Source of the DNA: Theocolax elegans
Taxonomy: Eukaryota; Arthropoda; Insecta; Hymenoptera; Cerocephalidae
Length of the DNA: 64,000 nucleotides
Assembly (NCBI GenBank): GCA_026168455.1
Contig: CM047430.1
Location: forward strand, 29,107,237-29,171,236
Reading direction: 5' to 3'
Shown: positions 32,186 through 44,260 of the stretch, piece by piece
Layout: every line of letters begins with the position of its first letter
Position numbering within the stretch: position 1 is the first letter of the stretch
Made by a program: the position numbers and the translations under genes
Notes under the pieces: generated by a model
Told to the model about the DNA's origin: nothing
Seen by the model: the letters and a program-made list of their open reading frames with translations, nothing else
Database searches by the model: none

Positions 32186-34906
32186 TCCATGATTTGTCAC
32201 TATACCTGACTGAAAAATTAACCAAAATGATTTAATTGACGATAAACCCCCGCATTTTTCGTTATTCGTGTGTTTTGGCTAATATTTAATGTACAATGTA
32301 ACTGACTTATCTGTGCGTTCAAATTTACACAACTGTGTGCATTTCGTTAAAAGTTCTAAGTACTTACATGCAAATATCTATTACTAATAATATTAATAGT
32401 TGACGGTACTTTGAATCGTCACTCATCAAATACAAATGATACCGCTTTGAAATATGCAGAATTTATATTTAATATACATAAATTAACAATGATTCGTTAA
32501 AAAGCATATTTACATTTATATCATTAGAAAGTAAAACAGCATCAGCACTGATTTAAATATAGAATAACGTAAAATGTGTTTGATACGTGTATATATTATT
32601 TATATAAGTGATATAAAGAAAATTGCAATTAATTATTCTTAAAATAACTCGTATAGTTAGTATAAAATTAAAAACGTCTTAATTATTTCAATAATCGTAA
32701 AACGTGTGAACGATGTAGTTAGATTAAAAATTTGCTTTGATTACCGTATGCGTTAAGATAATTCGAACGATAAATTAAAGAATAATTAAATATTTACCAT
32801 TTATCAATGCAGTTACGCCACAGTAAGAGGTAAATGAGTTATCAATAATTATAAATTTTTTGGTGGTCCTCCGCAGCAAGACTGCACTGTGATTTTACAC
32901 TCACGAATCACTGAAGAATATGATAAGACACGTTTCTTGACGCTTATTTTCAACTTTATCTTATAGTTACAGGTCGTTTACTAATTAAACGGCATCTTGG
33001 TGCGTGTCGAAACCTCTTTTGTGTAATCGCTGTTAAGTAACGTTAAAACGAGGAAGTTATCTAGCTTTAATACCTAGAATTCAAAATTCAATCCTGGTTC
33101 TAACTTTTATCGCATATGTAATCCTTGTTATTCTTGACAACCCGAGTTCAAATATACAATAAAGAAATAAAAAGAAATTTCACTCGAATTTTAAGACTTA
33201 TTTAAGGAAAGAGTAACAATGTTTTACGACGAAAACTTAAACGTTAATGATTTTAAACGCACACTTCCACCTGAGTTTGCTGCACATCGCACTTTAATCA
33301 CGTGTGTACAATACTCTGATTTGTGGTTGAACGCACATAATCTATACACATAACCTTTGAATAATCGCAATAATTATAATGATACAACATTTTCTTTAAT
33401 TGTTTATTTTGTGTCGCATCTCTCCATTAGAGTATTAGCGACATAATAGTTACATACATTGTGATGTACATTAAGATAATATAATTATACATTTTTTATT
33501 TATTATCTAGTATTCCATTATAGTAGTTACATATTATGCTTTCGTTGATCGCTATAGATTATAGTAGATATTTTGAATTATTTTTGGTAATGAATTAGTT
33601 TTCACATAAACATTTATTTAATTTATATTAATTGTACAATAAATCTATAGCAAATGTATTATTTGTAAATACAATAAAAAACAATGTAAAACTTCCGTAT
33701 GACCTCAACTATTACAAAATTTTAATCTAATCTTTTCTCATTAATGATTTGCATGTAGAATAAATTATTCTAATCTGTAAACAAAAAGATATACGCTGGA
33801 AATGTGTCAACAAGTTCTAAACATATTTTTGTTTCCTGGAATGGCCACAGGTACAAAGATATTAAATAAATATGTCAATGTTATCTATTAAGAAGGTTTA
33901 CGTATTCATTTATATCCGAAATTATGAATGTATCCAGCAGTTAGTTCACAAATTGTATTACGAGAATTTTTTCATAATGCTGAATAAAGTGTAGTTAATT
34001 AGAGAACTAGTATATATTTTATTTGCGTTTTAATTGTTTAAATTTCGCTTTATTAATAATTATTATATAATCTCGTAGATACAACTCGATAACTGTTACA
34101 TTTTTATACTGATACGTTGATATTAATATAAACAACAAAATGGACTTGAGCAAATATGAAAAAAGGAACAGTTCGTTTAGTTAGATTTTATTTTATGAAG
34201 GCTTGACTACTATACTTTCATTGTGTAGAGTGTAGTTAAAATGCTTAAATGTAAATTTTTGGTTCTCTGTGTCAAATTCCGTTTCGTAATTTATAAGATT
34301 TACAAAATATCTACTTTGTGAAAAAAGTTATGGGTCTATGCATTATTGTTTTAGAAATTAATAAGTATTTTAATATTAAAATGTGAGGTAACGCATAAAC
34401 ATAAATCTATAACGATTTGGAGAAACTTGAACAATTAATTGTTGATTCGATTTGAAGTCCGAAATTGACTTTATGACAAGTGCAGACTTCTAGAAATATT
34501 ATACCTACTAAAGCAATTTTTTTTATATTCGTATATGTATTTATTTCCATTGTATTAAGTGCTCTAGGAAAAGTTTCATTTTAAATGTGATATAAAATGC
34601 ACAGTTTGATATTAACGTACATCATGAGTATAACATGTATTTACATTATAATATGGATTACAAAAATATAATAACAAATTAATAACAATAATAGTTAAGA
34701 GGAGAGCAAAAACTTGAAGTCTTGGCATTCGCCATTTTGTGTCCTAAGAGATAAAACTTTGACAAAAACATTAGGCAAGAGTAGCGAAATTTAAAAAAAA
34801 ATGAATACAAATCAAAGCAAAATTAATTTTAAAGTTTTAGATTAACATTAAAAAATTGTCCTTTAATTTAACAAGAAAGTAAAAAATAAAAATAACAACA
34901 TATATC
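32186..34906. other. Long intergenic stretch, AT-rich
   Basis: Upstream of G6PD-2. No exon, RNA gene or repeat border that I can support; a 44-codon open frame at 33219-33353 (+) is noted elsewhere as unproven. Confidence 0.5.
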
Positions 34907-35127
34907 GGGTTAATAGTGGCCTGCGATGGCTCGGTCGATAGGGCGTCGGGCCCGTAATCTGAAGGTCCCCGGCCCCGGCCGATTGATACAAGCACCACTG
35001 GGGAATGTATTTTCAACACGTGCTTTCTTCACCAAGACATCACATGACTTCCGTCGCTGATTAGCACCGATTTGGAAGCATAAAAAGAGCGACGTTAAAA
35101 TAATAAAAAAAAAATATTGGGTTAATA
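34907..35127 (+). mobile_element. tRNA-Thr-like SINE with 9-bp target duplication
   Basis: The SINE body 34916-35118 is flanked by perfect gggttaata repeats (34907-34915, 35119-35127). Its head resembles tRNA-Thr(CGU): A box TGGCTCGGTCGATAGGG and anticodon stem-loop TCGGGCCCGTAATCTGA, with the T arm degraded (no GTTCGA). A body of about 100 bases without coding sense is followed by an A-rich tail before the duplication. Mobilised by a LINE in trans, as SINEs are. Confidence 0.8.
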
Positions 35128-35199
35128 TAAATATGTATGTACACACACACACACAGAAAGAAGAAGACGAGTTTGATCCTGAACCCCTAATCACTCTGG

Positions 35200-35868
35200 T
35201 GGAAGGGGGATGTATGCAAAAGTCAAACATGATAAAGGATGCCGACCGGCTAGTAAACGGCCCCTTCTAGCGATGATACCAGTGGGGTCTTACAAGAAGA
35301 GGTTCCACCTTCCGGGAAAGGGATTTCGTTGCAACTTTGAGAGCTGTTTTCTGGTACCCAAATATGAAATAATTCATATGAAATTCAATCTTATAGGCTG
35401 TTTGACGCAGGTTATACGCAGTTACTGAAAAATTTAGAAAAAAATATGTCTAACCCATTAACGACCAAAGACGTCATTTTCTGGATCTATATTTGATCGC
35501 AAAATTCATTTGTAAAACGGAATAGTGAATTGATCCAAGATACCGTCCCTTATGTTTTTGAGTATGCTAAATCCAAAACCGGGTCCAAAATTAAAAAATG
35601 TTGTTTACAAAAATAAATATGGCGGATAGTTTATAAAAAATTAGTGAAATTAAAAAAAAATTTTCTTCATGAATTTTTTTCTAGTTTAAAATCCATCAAT
35701 ATCGAAATCTGTCTTCAACCATGAGTGCACAAAATAGTTAAATTTTTACAGGAAAAATTTATATTTCAATATTTTTCTTCAAAATGGCGGATAAAATGCA
35801 CAAATCTGTTAAAAAAATCCTTTTTTCGATATTATTTTTTTTTGTTAAACTATGAGGTTTAGAAAAAA
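35200..35868. mobile_element. Foldback element, left part (split by Copia)
   Basis: About 35275-35445 is inverted with respect to 40915-41085: shared landmarks are tccgggaaa, gttgcaactttgagagctg and catatgaaatt..cttataggctgttt. With the Copia element removed the two parts join into a hairpin-armed element of about 0.9 kb. The inner half (35446-35868) is AT-rich and non-coding and begins with acccattaacgacc, which resembles the start of a TTAA-type MITE but has no partner. Confidence 0.65.
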
Positions 35869-35876
35869 AGTTTTAT

Positions 35877-36308
35877 TGATTATTTATCATTATAAATAAA
35901 TACGTCAGCAGATATATTTTTCAAGATATAGTTTTATCAAACGATTTTACAAAAGTATATGTGTAAGTATAATGTTTCTCGCTAAAGGATCAAAAGCGAC
36001 TGACATTACCTCCAAGAGGCTTCTTAGCTGGAAGGGAAAAACAATAAATGTTTAAACGCTTGGAGTGGAAAAAAAGGGTGCTTGCTAGGGAAAGGTATAC
36101 ATATGTCTGCTAATTTTTATGACGGTAGAAACAATTCTCAACGGTGCGTTTCCATATTGTCTCCAGATGTGATTATTAGATTTTATAGTAGGATACAATA
36201 AAATACCCAAACGTGCTTAAACTCGACTGCTGGGAATAAGCAAATTTTACAAAAATCGCATCCTTTTTTTTACAATCCTAAATACAATGCTTATTAATTA
36301 CTTCAACA
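35877..36308 (-). repeat. Copia 3' LTR
   Basis: 432 bases. In element orientation it follows the purine-rich AAGTGGGAG, the plus-strand priming tract (about 36309-36317), and starts TGTTGAAGTAATT. Confidence 0.93.
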
Positions 36309-36315
36309 CTCCCAC

Positions 36316-39268
36316 TTATTTTGAATTGGTTACAATATTTAATTTTTCGCGAAGGTTACAAAATTGCTGCCTGCTAAGTGGTTTTGTAAATATATCAGCG
36401 AATTGCTCTTCCAATTTTACATAATTAATTTCGATCTGCTTCTTGTTTAAAATATCACGTACAAAATGAAAACGTACATCAATATGCTTAGAGCGCTTAT
36501 GAAAATCTGAATTTTTAGCTAACTTAATTGCAGATTGATTATCTACAAGAATTAAAACAGACATGCAAGGAAATTCTAAATCATGAAGCATTCGTTGTAG
36601 CCAAATTGATTCTTTAACTCCATGTGCTAAAGCAATATACTCTGCTTCAGCTGTAGATAATGAAACAACCGATTGTCACTAACTTGACCAAGATATTGGT
36701 CCCCCGTTTAGTAAGAATACAAATCCGCTTCTAGATTTTCGAGTTTCTAAACATCCTGCATAATCTGCATCAGTGTAACCCATTACATTAAAATTACTCC
36801 CACTCTTTCCGAAAATAATACCATGATCTCGAGTTCCAATTAAATATCTTATTATTTTCTTAACCGCTAACCAATGTTCTTGTCCAAAAGAATTTAAAAA
36901 TTGACTTGCGTAATTAACAGCATATTCAATATCCGGACGTGATACTCTCGCGGCGAACAAAAGGGAACCTACTGCTTCACGATAAGGAAAACAATTTCTA
37001 TTCATATTTATTTTATCATTGGCGTCAATTTTTCTTAAATACAAACCTGCTTCCGCGGGAACACTTGATAATTTTGCTTCTGACATTCCAAATTTTTCTA
37101 TAATTTTATCAATATAACTAGATTGAGTTATTTTTAATGTACAGTTTGTTCGATCACGCTTGATCTCCATACCAACAAACTCATTCGCTTTATCTGTAGT
37201 TATATTAAAAGTGCTCTTTAAATAACTTACAACTTTATCAATTGCATGCTTACTCTTAGACATAACCAATCCATCGTCGACATACAATGCTAAATACACT
37301 TTATAATTTTCTACAACACTAATAAAAACACACTTGTCACTATCAATGTTCTTAAAATGAAAATTCTTCAAGAAACTTTTCATTCCAACAGCGAGGGGAT
37401 TGCTTTAATCCGTAGAGGCTTCGGTGTAGTTGGCACAATAGACCGTTCGATTCCTCGTTGATGTAGCCTTCAAGTAGCTGGAGAAAAATATCTTCTTCTA
37501 GCTCTCCGTACAGAAAAGCCGTCTTCACGTGGAATTTTGCAATTTCAAGATCTTCTTTTGTAACGATTGCTAAAAGAATACGTATTGATTCATATCGAAC
37601 CACGGGTGCAAAGGTTTCGAAATAATCGATGCCTTCTCGTTGAGAGAATCCCTTTGCAACAAGTCGTGCTTTATATCTGCTACTATTGTCGTGAGAATTT
37701 TTCTTAATTACAAAAACCCATTTGCTTCCAATTGTCCGTTTACCTGTAGGTAAAGGAACAAGGGTCCAGGTATTATTTGCCTTTAGAGCATCCTTTTCTT
37801 CTTCAATGGCCTCCTGCCATTTTATTGCCTCTGGGCTTGACATTGCTTCTGCATATGTCATAGGTACTGCATCTACGATAAGGGCTATTGGCATACCGTA
37901 ACGATCTGGTGGTTGTAAAAGAAACCTATTTCGTAATTGCCTCTCACATTGCGATTGAACTGGCTCTGCTTGTTGTTTTGTTTCTTTCGATGCAAGGTTA
38001 TCAATTATTTCTTTATTAACCTGATCATGATCGTCATTTAATCCGAAATCAATGTCGATAGTACAACTGTCTTTTTCATCCTGCGCACGATTATTGCTTT
38101 GCTCATTAAAATCGACATCACTGCTAATATAAATTTTTGAGCTACTCTTATCCCAAAGTCTGTAATTTTTTGATTCACCATCGTATCCTACGACTAACAC
38201 TTTTTTACTCTTGGCATCAAATTTCTTACGTTTTTCTAACGGAACGTTTAAATATCCCGTTGAGCTAAACACTCTTAGATGTTTAATTTCAGGCTTGCGA
38301 TTAAACATCTTTTCATAAGGAGTTGTCAATTCTCCTTGCTTTGTTATGGCTCTATTTAAGACATAAGATGCACAATTTATTGCTTCAGGCCACAATTTAT
38401 TGTCTATGCCACTACTAATGAGCATTGTTCTTGCACTTTCAACAATGGTTCGAATTTCGCGTTCAGCCCGACTGTTCTGTTCGTGTATATAAGGAGACGA
38501 AAATTCGTGAATAATACCTTTATTTTTAGTATGCTTACTAAATTGCTCGGTGATATACTTACGCCCATTATCCGACCGCAGTACTTTAACTTTATTACCG
38601 GTTTGAGTGTGAATAAAGTTTTCGAATTCCTTGAATTTTTCGAAAACCTCAGATTTATGCCTCAAAAAATACACTTTTCGATAACTCGTACACTCATCAT
38701 TAAAAAGCAAAAAATAACGCGAGCCTCGTGGAGACTCGATATTAATTGGGCCACATACATCGGTATGAATCTTTTCTCCCGGTTTAAAATCAGTCTTGTG
38801 CTTTACTGACGGGTGCGGTTTGCGAGACTGCTTACCCATTACGCATGCTTCGCAATGGATGTCATCGGAATTCTGCACTTGAAAACTTTTATCGTTAAAC
38901 ATTTTACACGTTTGTCGTATCGCGCGAATGTTTATATGACCGAAGCGTTCGTGCCAAAGTTTTAAATCATTTTGCTTAGCAGTTTCCAAATTTGCAATAT
39001 TACACTTTTCAGTCTTTTGCACCGAGAAAAGCATCTTAAACAATCGTCCGTATCGTACGCCGCGTGATGCTACTTTTCTATCACTATCGCGAATCTCGCA
39101 TGTATTCTGATATGCATGAAACGAGAATTTTTTATCATTTACAACACTTATAGAAAATAAATTTCTTTTTAATCCTGGCACTAATAGCACATGTTGCAAT
39201 TCACGCACTTGTATACGACCGTCTATTTCTTCACTGATAACAATTGTTCCAACGCCAGTCACTGACAA
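36316..39268 (-). pseudogene. Copia pol: integrase, reverse transcriptase, RNase H
   Basis: Integrase (39150-38330): zinc motif WHERFGH with CEAC, core Asp in HTDVCGP, second Asp in RSDNG, Glu in NSRAERE. Reverse transcriptase (37850-36950): FAPVVRYESIR, FHVKTAFLYGELEED, then catalytic LYVDD. RNase H (36760-36316): STAEAEYIAL and DNQSAIKLA. Lesions: a frameshift near 37375 between KSPRCWNEK-like and FHFKNID parts, and two adjacent stops (TAG TGA) at about 36674-36679 just after GGPISWSS, in the same frame as the rest of RNase H. Apart from these the frame is open, so decay is recent. Confidence 0.9.
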
Positions 39269-39282
39269 TGTTTTATCATCTG

Positions 39283-40281
39283 CTATTTTACGGTGCTATG
39301 ATCTTTCGAAGGCTGAAGAAAACTGAAAAAATCTTGTCTGTACGTCATATGCATGCTAGCACCTGAATCTGCAAGCCAGACACTGTCATCATTTTCAGAT
39401 ATACTGGAATAAAAACTTGAAACATCACAAGGAGTTGCTGTCAACGCTGCTGCTTCGCTGTTTTGTTTGTTTGCGGACTTTTGAGGGTATTCACGAACCC
39501 AGTGACCTTTCTCTTTACAAAATGCACATTTTGTTCTCTTTTTTAACTCTTCTATTCTCAGTTTTCCTTGCCATTTCTTATTTTTATTATTTTTCACTGT
39601 ATTCTGATTTGACGGATTTTTACAGACATTCATAGCTTGTGTCTGAAGCGCTAAATGTGATAAACTTTCTTCAGATTCGGCGAGGCGCTTATCTTCTCTG
39701 ATAAGCCGAGCTATAAGTTTATCCTTGCTTCTTTCACTTTTCGGTGTGCATTCCCAGGCCATTCGGAACGTCGAAAATTTGGGCGGCAAACAACTCAATA
39801 ACTTCGTTTCGACTGCAGAATCTGACGGTTTGTCGCTTGCATTTGAAAGCTTTTTACAAATGCATTCGAATTGATCAATTTGTAAAGCAATTGACTGGCC
39901 ATCTTGAAAACGAAAGGCATAATACTGCTCCCATGCAGTTTGTTTCGCATCTTCATTTGAGTCACTGTATAAGTCTTTGAGTTTATCCCAAATTTGCTTT
40001 GGTGAGTCGCAATTTATTAAATTCGAATGCAATGCTCGATCCACTGGACTTAGCAAAATGACTGCGGCTTGCGACGCGGATTTCTTCCACATTTTCCAGT
40101 CATCCGGTTTGTTTGCTCTGACAGGCTCTGCAACGGTGCCGTTCACATGACCAGTTAAATCTTTTACATCCATCACAAAAGAAACACCAAACTTCCACAT
40201 AGTGTAATTTGTTCCATCGAGTTTAGTTAACTCCAAGGTTTCTTTATCAGCCATGATAATAGAAGAACAGTTAACACTCAC
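39283..40281 (-). pseudogene. Copia gag and protease
   Basis: 332 codons from an ATG (the second Met starts MADKETLELTKLDGTNYTMW, which looks like the real start). Gag domain, then one zinc knuckle CAFCKEKGHWVREY, in which the last Cys of CCHC is Tyr (TAC), then protease with WLADSGASMHM (active Asp-Ser-Gly). The frame closes at TAG at 39283-39285, where one A appears to be missing from an A run. The next base shift continues into the integrase frame. In intact Copia elements gag and pol are one frame. Confidence 0.9.
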
Positions 40282-40333
40282 TACACGAAATTACACTTAT
40301 CAAAATTTATAAAAACCGCTAAACTGCTATATA

Positions 40334-40365
40334 TGGCGCAGTGGAAGCGTGCTGGGCCCATAACC
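40334..40365 (+). promoter_or_regulatory. Copia primer-binding site: half tRNA-iMet
   Basis: The plus strand here spells nucleotides about 8 to 39/40 of initiator tRNA-Met (tggcgcagtggaagcg, then gggcccataacc with the CAT anticodon), three bases from the 5' LTR. In element sense it is complementary to the cleaved 5' half of tRNA-iMet, the primer type known for Copia elements. Confidence 0.88.
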
Positions 40366-40368
40366 TAT

Positions 40369-40799
40369 TGATTATTTATCATTATAAATAAATACGTCAG
40401 CAGATATATTTTTCAAGATATAGTTTTATCAAACAATTTTACATAAGTATATGTGTAAGTATAATGTTTCTCGCTAAAGGATCGAAAAAGACTGACATTA
40501 CCTCCAAGAGGCTTCTTAGCTAGAAGGGAAAAACAATAAGTGTTTAAACGCTTGGAGTGGAAAAAAAGGGTGCTTGCTAGGGAAAGGTATACATATGTCT
40601 GCTAATTTTTATGACGGTAGAAACAATTCTCAACGGTGCGTTTCCATATTGTCTCCAGATGTGATTATTAGATTTTATAGTAGGATACAATAAAATACCC
40701 AAACGTGCTTAAACTCGACTGCTGGGAATAAGCAATTTTACAAAAGTCGCATCCTTTTTTTTACAATCCTAAATACAATGCTTATTAATTACTTCAACA
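40369..40799 (-). repeat. Copia 5' LTR
   Basis: 431 bases, 5' LTR in element orientation, about 98 percent identical to the other LTR. No clear TATA box identified. Confidence 0.93.
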
Positions 40800-40807
40800 A
40801 GTTTTAT

Positions 40808-41086
40808 AGAACAAAAATGTCTTATAATTTGCCAAGGAATACTCCCAAATTTTTTAAGATTTTTTGGAGAAATTTTTTGATTTTTCAAAAAATCACAAAT
40901 TTTGAATTACCAAAAAATTTTAAAAAATATCTTTTCGATAACTCTTGTGAAACAGCCTATGAGATGGAATTTCATATGAATTCTTTCAAATTTGGGTATC
41001 AGAAAACAGCTCTCAAAGTTGCAACAAAATCTGTTTCCCGGAAAGTGTAACCCTTCCTTGTTAGTTCGTAGGGCCACTTGAGCTTG
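40808..41086. mobile_element. Foldback element, right part
   Basis: Inverted partner of 35275-35445, with aacagcctatgagatgg, cagctctcaaagttgcaac and ttcccggaaag. Separated from the left part by the Copia insertion. Confidence 0.65.
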
Positions 41087-41382
41087 CTCTGCCTACGCTC
41101 GTTAAAAACACACACACATACACACACATCTCTATTGCCTATTCATTAATGCACCATAACAAAATCGTTTTGTGCAGTCCCACATTATTCGGTAAGGTTG
41201 AATAAAATACTAATAAAGATTCCTCTTGAAAGTAATAAAGGTGTTGGAAGCTTTAATTTTCAAAAGAAGTTTATTTTGTCTTCTCGTTTCATTTGAAAAA
41301 AAATTTCTTCTAAATGCAAGCCAACGAAAAAGTTCACGAATTTGCAACAAATTTAATATTTGGATGAACAACTTCTACATAT
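41087..41382. other. Spacer with CA repeat
   Basis: Contains a short acacacac tract near 41108-41130. No gene seen. Confidence 0.4.
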
Positions 41383-41736
41383 TGTTACGTGGGTAGGTTC
41401 GTATTGGGGGGGGGGGGGGGGGGGACGAGCGGAGAAAACAGGAGGCCCGTATAAAAGAATACGTGGATAAGTACTATATAAACACTATTTTATTAGGACA
41501 AGATGTTCGCGTCCTTACAAGCAGGCGGCCGGCGGGCAACTCCCAATGTCAGCCAGCAGGCACTCGTCTTCTTTGGAAGATGCTGACTGATGCGTTGCGA
41601 CCGTTAGATCTTGCAGGTGCTTATCTCTTCGGCGATAAGCACTGTGAGAAACCAAGTGCGACGTTTGTTCGCACGTTTCTTTCTATGAAGTACGAGAACA
41701 TAGCGAAGCTGACGAAGCTCCCTCACTCACGTAACA
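41383..41736. mobile_element. Solo Gypsy-type LTR
   Basis: 354 bases starting TGTTACGTGGG and ending CTCACGTAACA, flanked by ATAT on both sides, the 4-bp target duplication of Ty3/Gypsy elements. Contains a TATA-like gtataaaag near 41450 and a run of 19 G (41406-41424). No internal element follows, so it is probably left by recombination between two LTRs. Confidence 0.75.
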
Positions 41737-42207
41737 ATATACAACTTACATATATAATATCCTGCCAAATATTTCAAACGTATTTCAAAATATTTTAAAT
41801 AAATTGCATTATAACTCACTTTTATCCAAAAATTTTCTGTTATGTCAAAGCAGTATTCAAATTAATCCGCTTGCTAAGTAAAAATTAATGCTTGGGTTAG
41901 GGTCAGATTAAAGTCAAATAGTGTTACAAATCAAATACGTTCAAATTACAAATATATTTGATTACTATAGTAATCAAATTGTACTAACAAGTTTCTCTTT
42001 ACTTTCAAATCAAAATGCAAACGACTATTATGATTAACTTTTTTTATAATTACATCCATACATTATTAATTATAATAACTATAATATTAACTTAATTAAT
42101 TGGAATCAATATAATTTTCTTATATTTTCTTAAATTCTCTTATCCTTTTAAGCGCATTTGCCGTTACTTCTCTGTCAACGTTTCTCTTTTACTCCTTCTC
42201 TTGTTAA
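41737..42207. other. AT-rich spacer
   Basis: Nothing recognised. It ends at the GA-rich tract that marks the 3' end of the next LINE. Confidence 0.5.
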
Positions 42208-44260
42208 AGTGAGAGAGAGATTTGATTTGAAAAAGGTTTATTATGCCCAGGAAGAAAATCGACCATAGGGCAAAAGCATATATAATACAAATAAAAATAT
42301 ACATGAGTAATAGGTAAATGCCAACCTTAAATACAATTTTATAAAATTTAAACAATATTTGTACCAATCAATTTAACAGTTTCGCATATAATTTTAATCT
42401 AAGTAATCTAAATAATCAAAATAATCTAATTACGCTTATAAATTAAGAGAAGTCTTAAATCTAAATAGAATGCATATGATTGACTAAGGCATTGAATCAC
42501 AGTGGATAGCCTCAATTCCCATTGAATAAGTAAGAGAATAGGCGATTTTTGAATACATACAGCGAAGTACTTAACTTAAGTTCAGTAGGGAGACTATCCC
42601 ATAGATCCATAGCGTGGATCGTAAAAGATTTTTGGTATGTATTAGTGAGAACTAAGGGACGATTAAACGAAGAATGTTTTGTGCGTTCAGAACGTCGCAA
42701 ATCAGTATTTGGTGATGGTAACAGCGAATATAAATAATCAGGGTTTTTATTAATCAGTACTTGGAACACTAATAACCCCATAAAGTAGGAACGGCGATTG
42801 TTCACTGACAACCACTCCAATTTATTATAGAAAGCCTCAAGCTTTGCGTCTTTTCTAAGTTGAAAGATATATCGAACACAGACATTCATAAGGCGTTGAA
42901 GTTTAATATTCAGATAATCAGGAATATCGCAATAAACAAGACAACAATAATCAAAATATGGAAGAATTAGGACATTAACTAATTTCTTTTTCATGCTAAT
43001 TGACAAGAAATTACCACGATTTCGCAATTTATGCTGAACACCATGAACCCTAGAGACCAGCCCTGAAATATGAGTATTCCATTGTAAGGTATCATTAAAT
43101 GTCACACCAAGATTTTTCACAGAACTGACTAAATCAATACTTTGTCCATCTATCAATATATGTGGCAACAGATCTCTATTTATAACACGCTGTTGCTGAA
43201 CAGTTCCAATAAGCATAGCCTTAGTTTTGTTAAAGTTTATTTCAAGACCATGTTCGCGTGCCCAATGTACCACTCTACTTCCATCACTTGATAACTTTTC
43301 AATACATATATTACATTCATATGGGTAACACTGTATATAAATTTGAAGATCATCGGCAAATAACATACCATTGCAGAACAACAAAATATTCATGATTGAA
43401 TTTATAAAAATCAAAAAAATAACCCGTCCCGGAGTGGAATCCTGTGGAACACCAGAAGTAGTTCCAAGAAATTCAGAAAATGAACCATTCTCATCTACGA
43501 CGGCTTACGAGCGACCAGATAAATATGCATGAAACTACTCGATCGAATCATTTGAAAAATTCAGCTGTTTAAGAGTCTTTAGCAAGACATAATGACTAAT
43601 CGTGTCAAATGCTTTTCTAAAATCAAACAATAACATAATGGTTACCATACCTCCATCAATACCTAAATGAATATTATCAGTAGTCTTAATTAATGCTGAG
43701 TGTGTACTAAAATGCTTACGGAAACCAGATTGAAAAGATGACAAAAGATTATTTGCCTCTAAATGATCAGTAACTTGTTGAGAGACCAATTTATCAAAAA
43801 CCTTCGCAAAATGAGGTAGATTGGCTATTGGTCTCGTGTCAGATGGAGTTAACGGTTTAAAGATTTTGCTTAAAGGAATTATAATTGCCCTCTTCCACAA
43901 ATTAGGGTATTTATTTGCAGAAAATGATAAATTAAATAGCTCTGTGAGAAATGGTATTATATTAGAGAAAACTTTCTTAAAATAAAATAACGATAAGCCA
44001 TCAGAGCTTCGGCCCCTGGCTTTAGGTAAACATGTTGATATGGCAATTGCAACCTGTTCACACGTAACAGGCTGGAATGAAAAAGAAGGAATATTCATCA
44101 ACGTGGGTAGTAATTTAATATCATTTAATAATTCCACGGAACAACTTGGATGACAGCTAGCAACCATAGAATAATGATGAGATAATTCATGCACCGAAAA
44201 AATCTTTAAAGGAGAACTCAAAGATTCCTTAACCAATCCTATCCTCCGTATAAATCTCCA
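42208..44260 (-). pseudogene. LINE A: 5'-truncated Jockey/CR1-type reverse transcriptase
   Basis: The 3' end lies at a gagagaga tract near 42211, followed on the plus strand by about 300 bases of 3' UTR. ORF2 remnant 42512-44260 in a single frame: linker ECWRFIRRIGL, RT fingers DTRPIANLPHFAKVF and FQSGFRKHFSTHSAL, palm LLFDFRKAFDTISH, catalytic FADD (LFADDLQIYIQ), LGVTFNDTLQW, and the C-terminal SVNNRRSYFMG and AMDLWDSLPTEL. Two stops (near 43533 and 43503) lie between palm and catalytic box, and GVPQGSxLGP has decayed to GVPQDSTPGR. ORF1 and endonuclease are missing: at about 44260 the sequence changes to a different LINE type. Confidence 0.85.

Larger units (their letters stand above)
35877..40799 (-). 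mobile_element. Copia LTR retrotransposon, nearly full length
   Basis: A 4923-bp element with LTRs at 35877-36308 and 40369-40799, primer site, gag, protease, integrase, reverse transcriptase and RNase H in Copia order on the minus strand. LTRs begin TGTTGAAG and end ATAATCA in element orientation. By my count they differ at about eight substitutions and one 1-base indel, about 2 percent, so insertion was fairly recent. Flanking copies of agttttat (35869-35876, 40800-40807) mark the insertion. Two frameshifts and a pair of stop codons make this copy non-autonomous. Confidence 0.95.

Noticed and set aside
33219..33353. 44-codon plus-strand open frame starting MFYDENLNVNDF
   Set aside because: Reasonable composition but no signal peptide, splice context, promoter or known family; may be chance in a long intergenic stretch.
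35454..35475. Start of another TTAA MITE (acccattaacgacc)
   Set aside because: Preceded by CTAA rather than TTAA and no inverted partner found.
38483..38809. Plus-strand open frame of 108 codons inside Copia
   Set aside because: Antisense to the integrase coding region.
41463..41798. 111-codon frame across the solo LTR
   Set aside because: LTR sequence running past its end; no domain.
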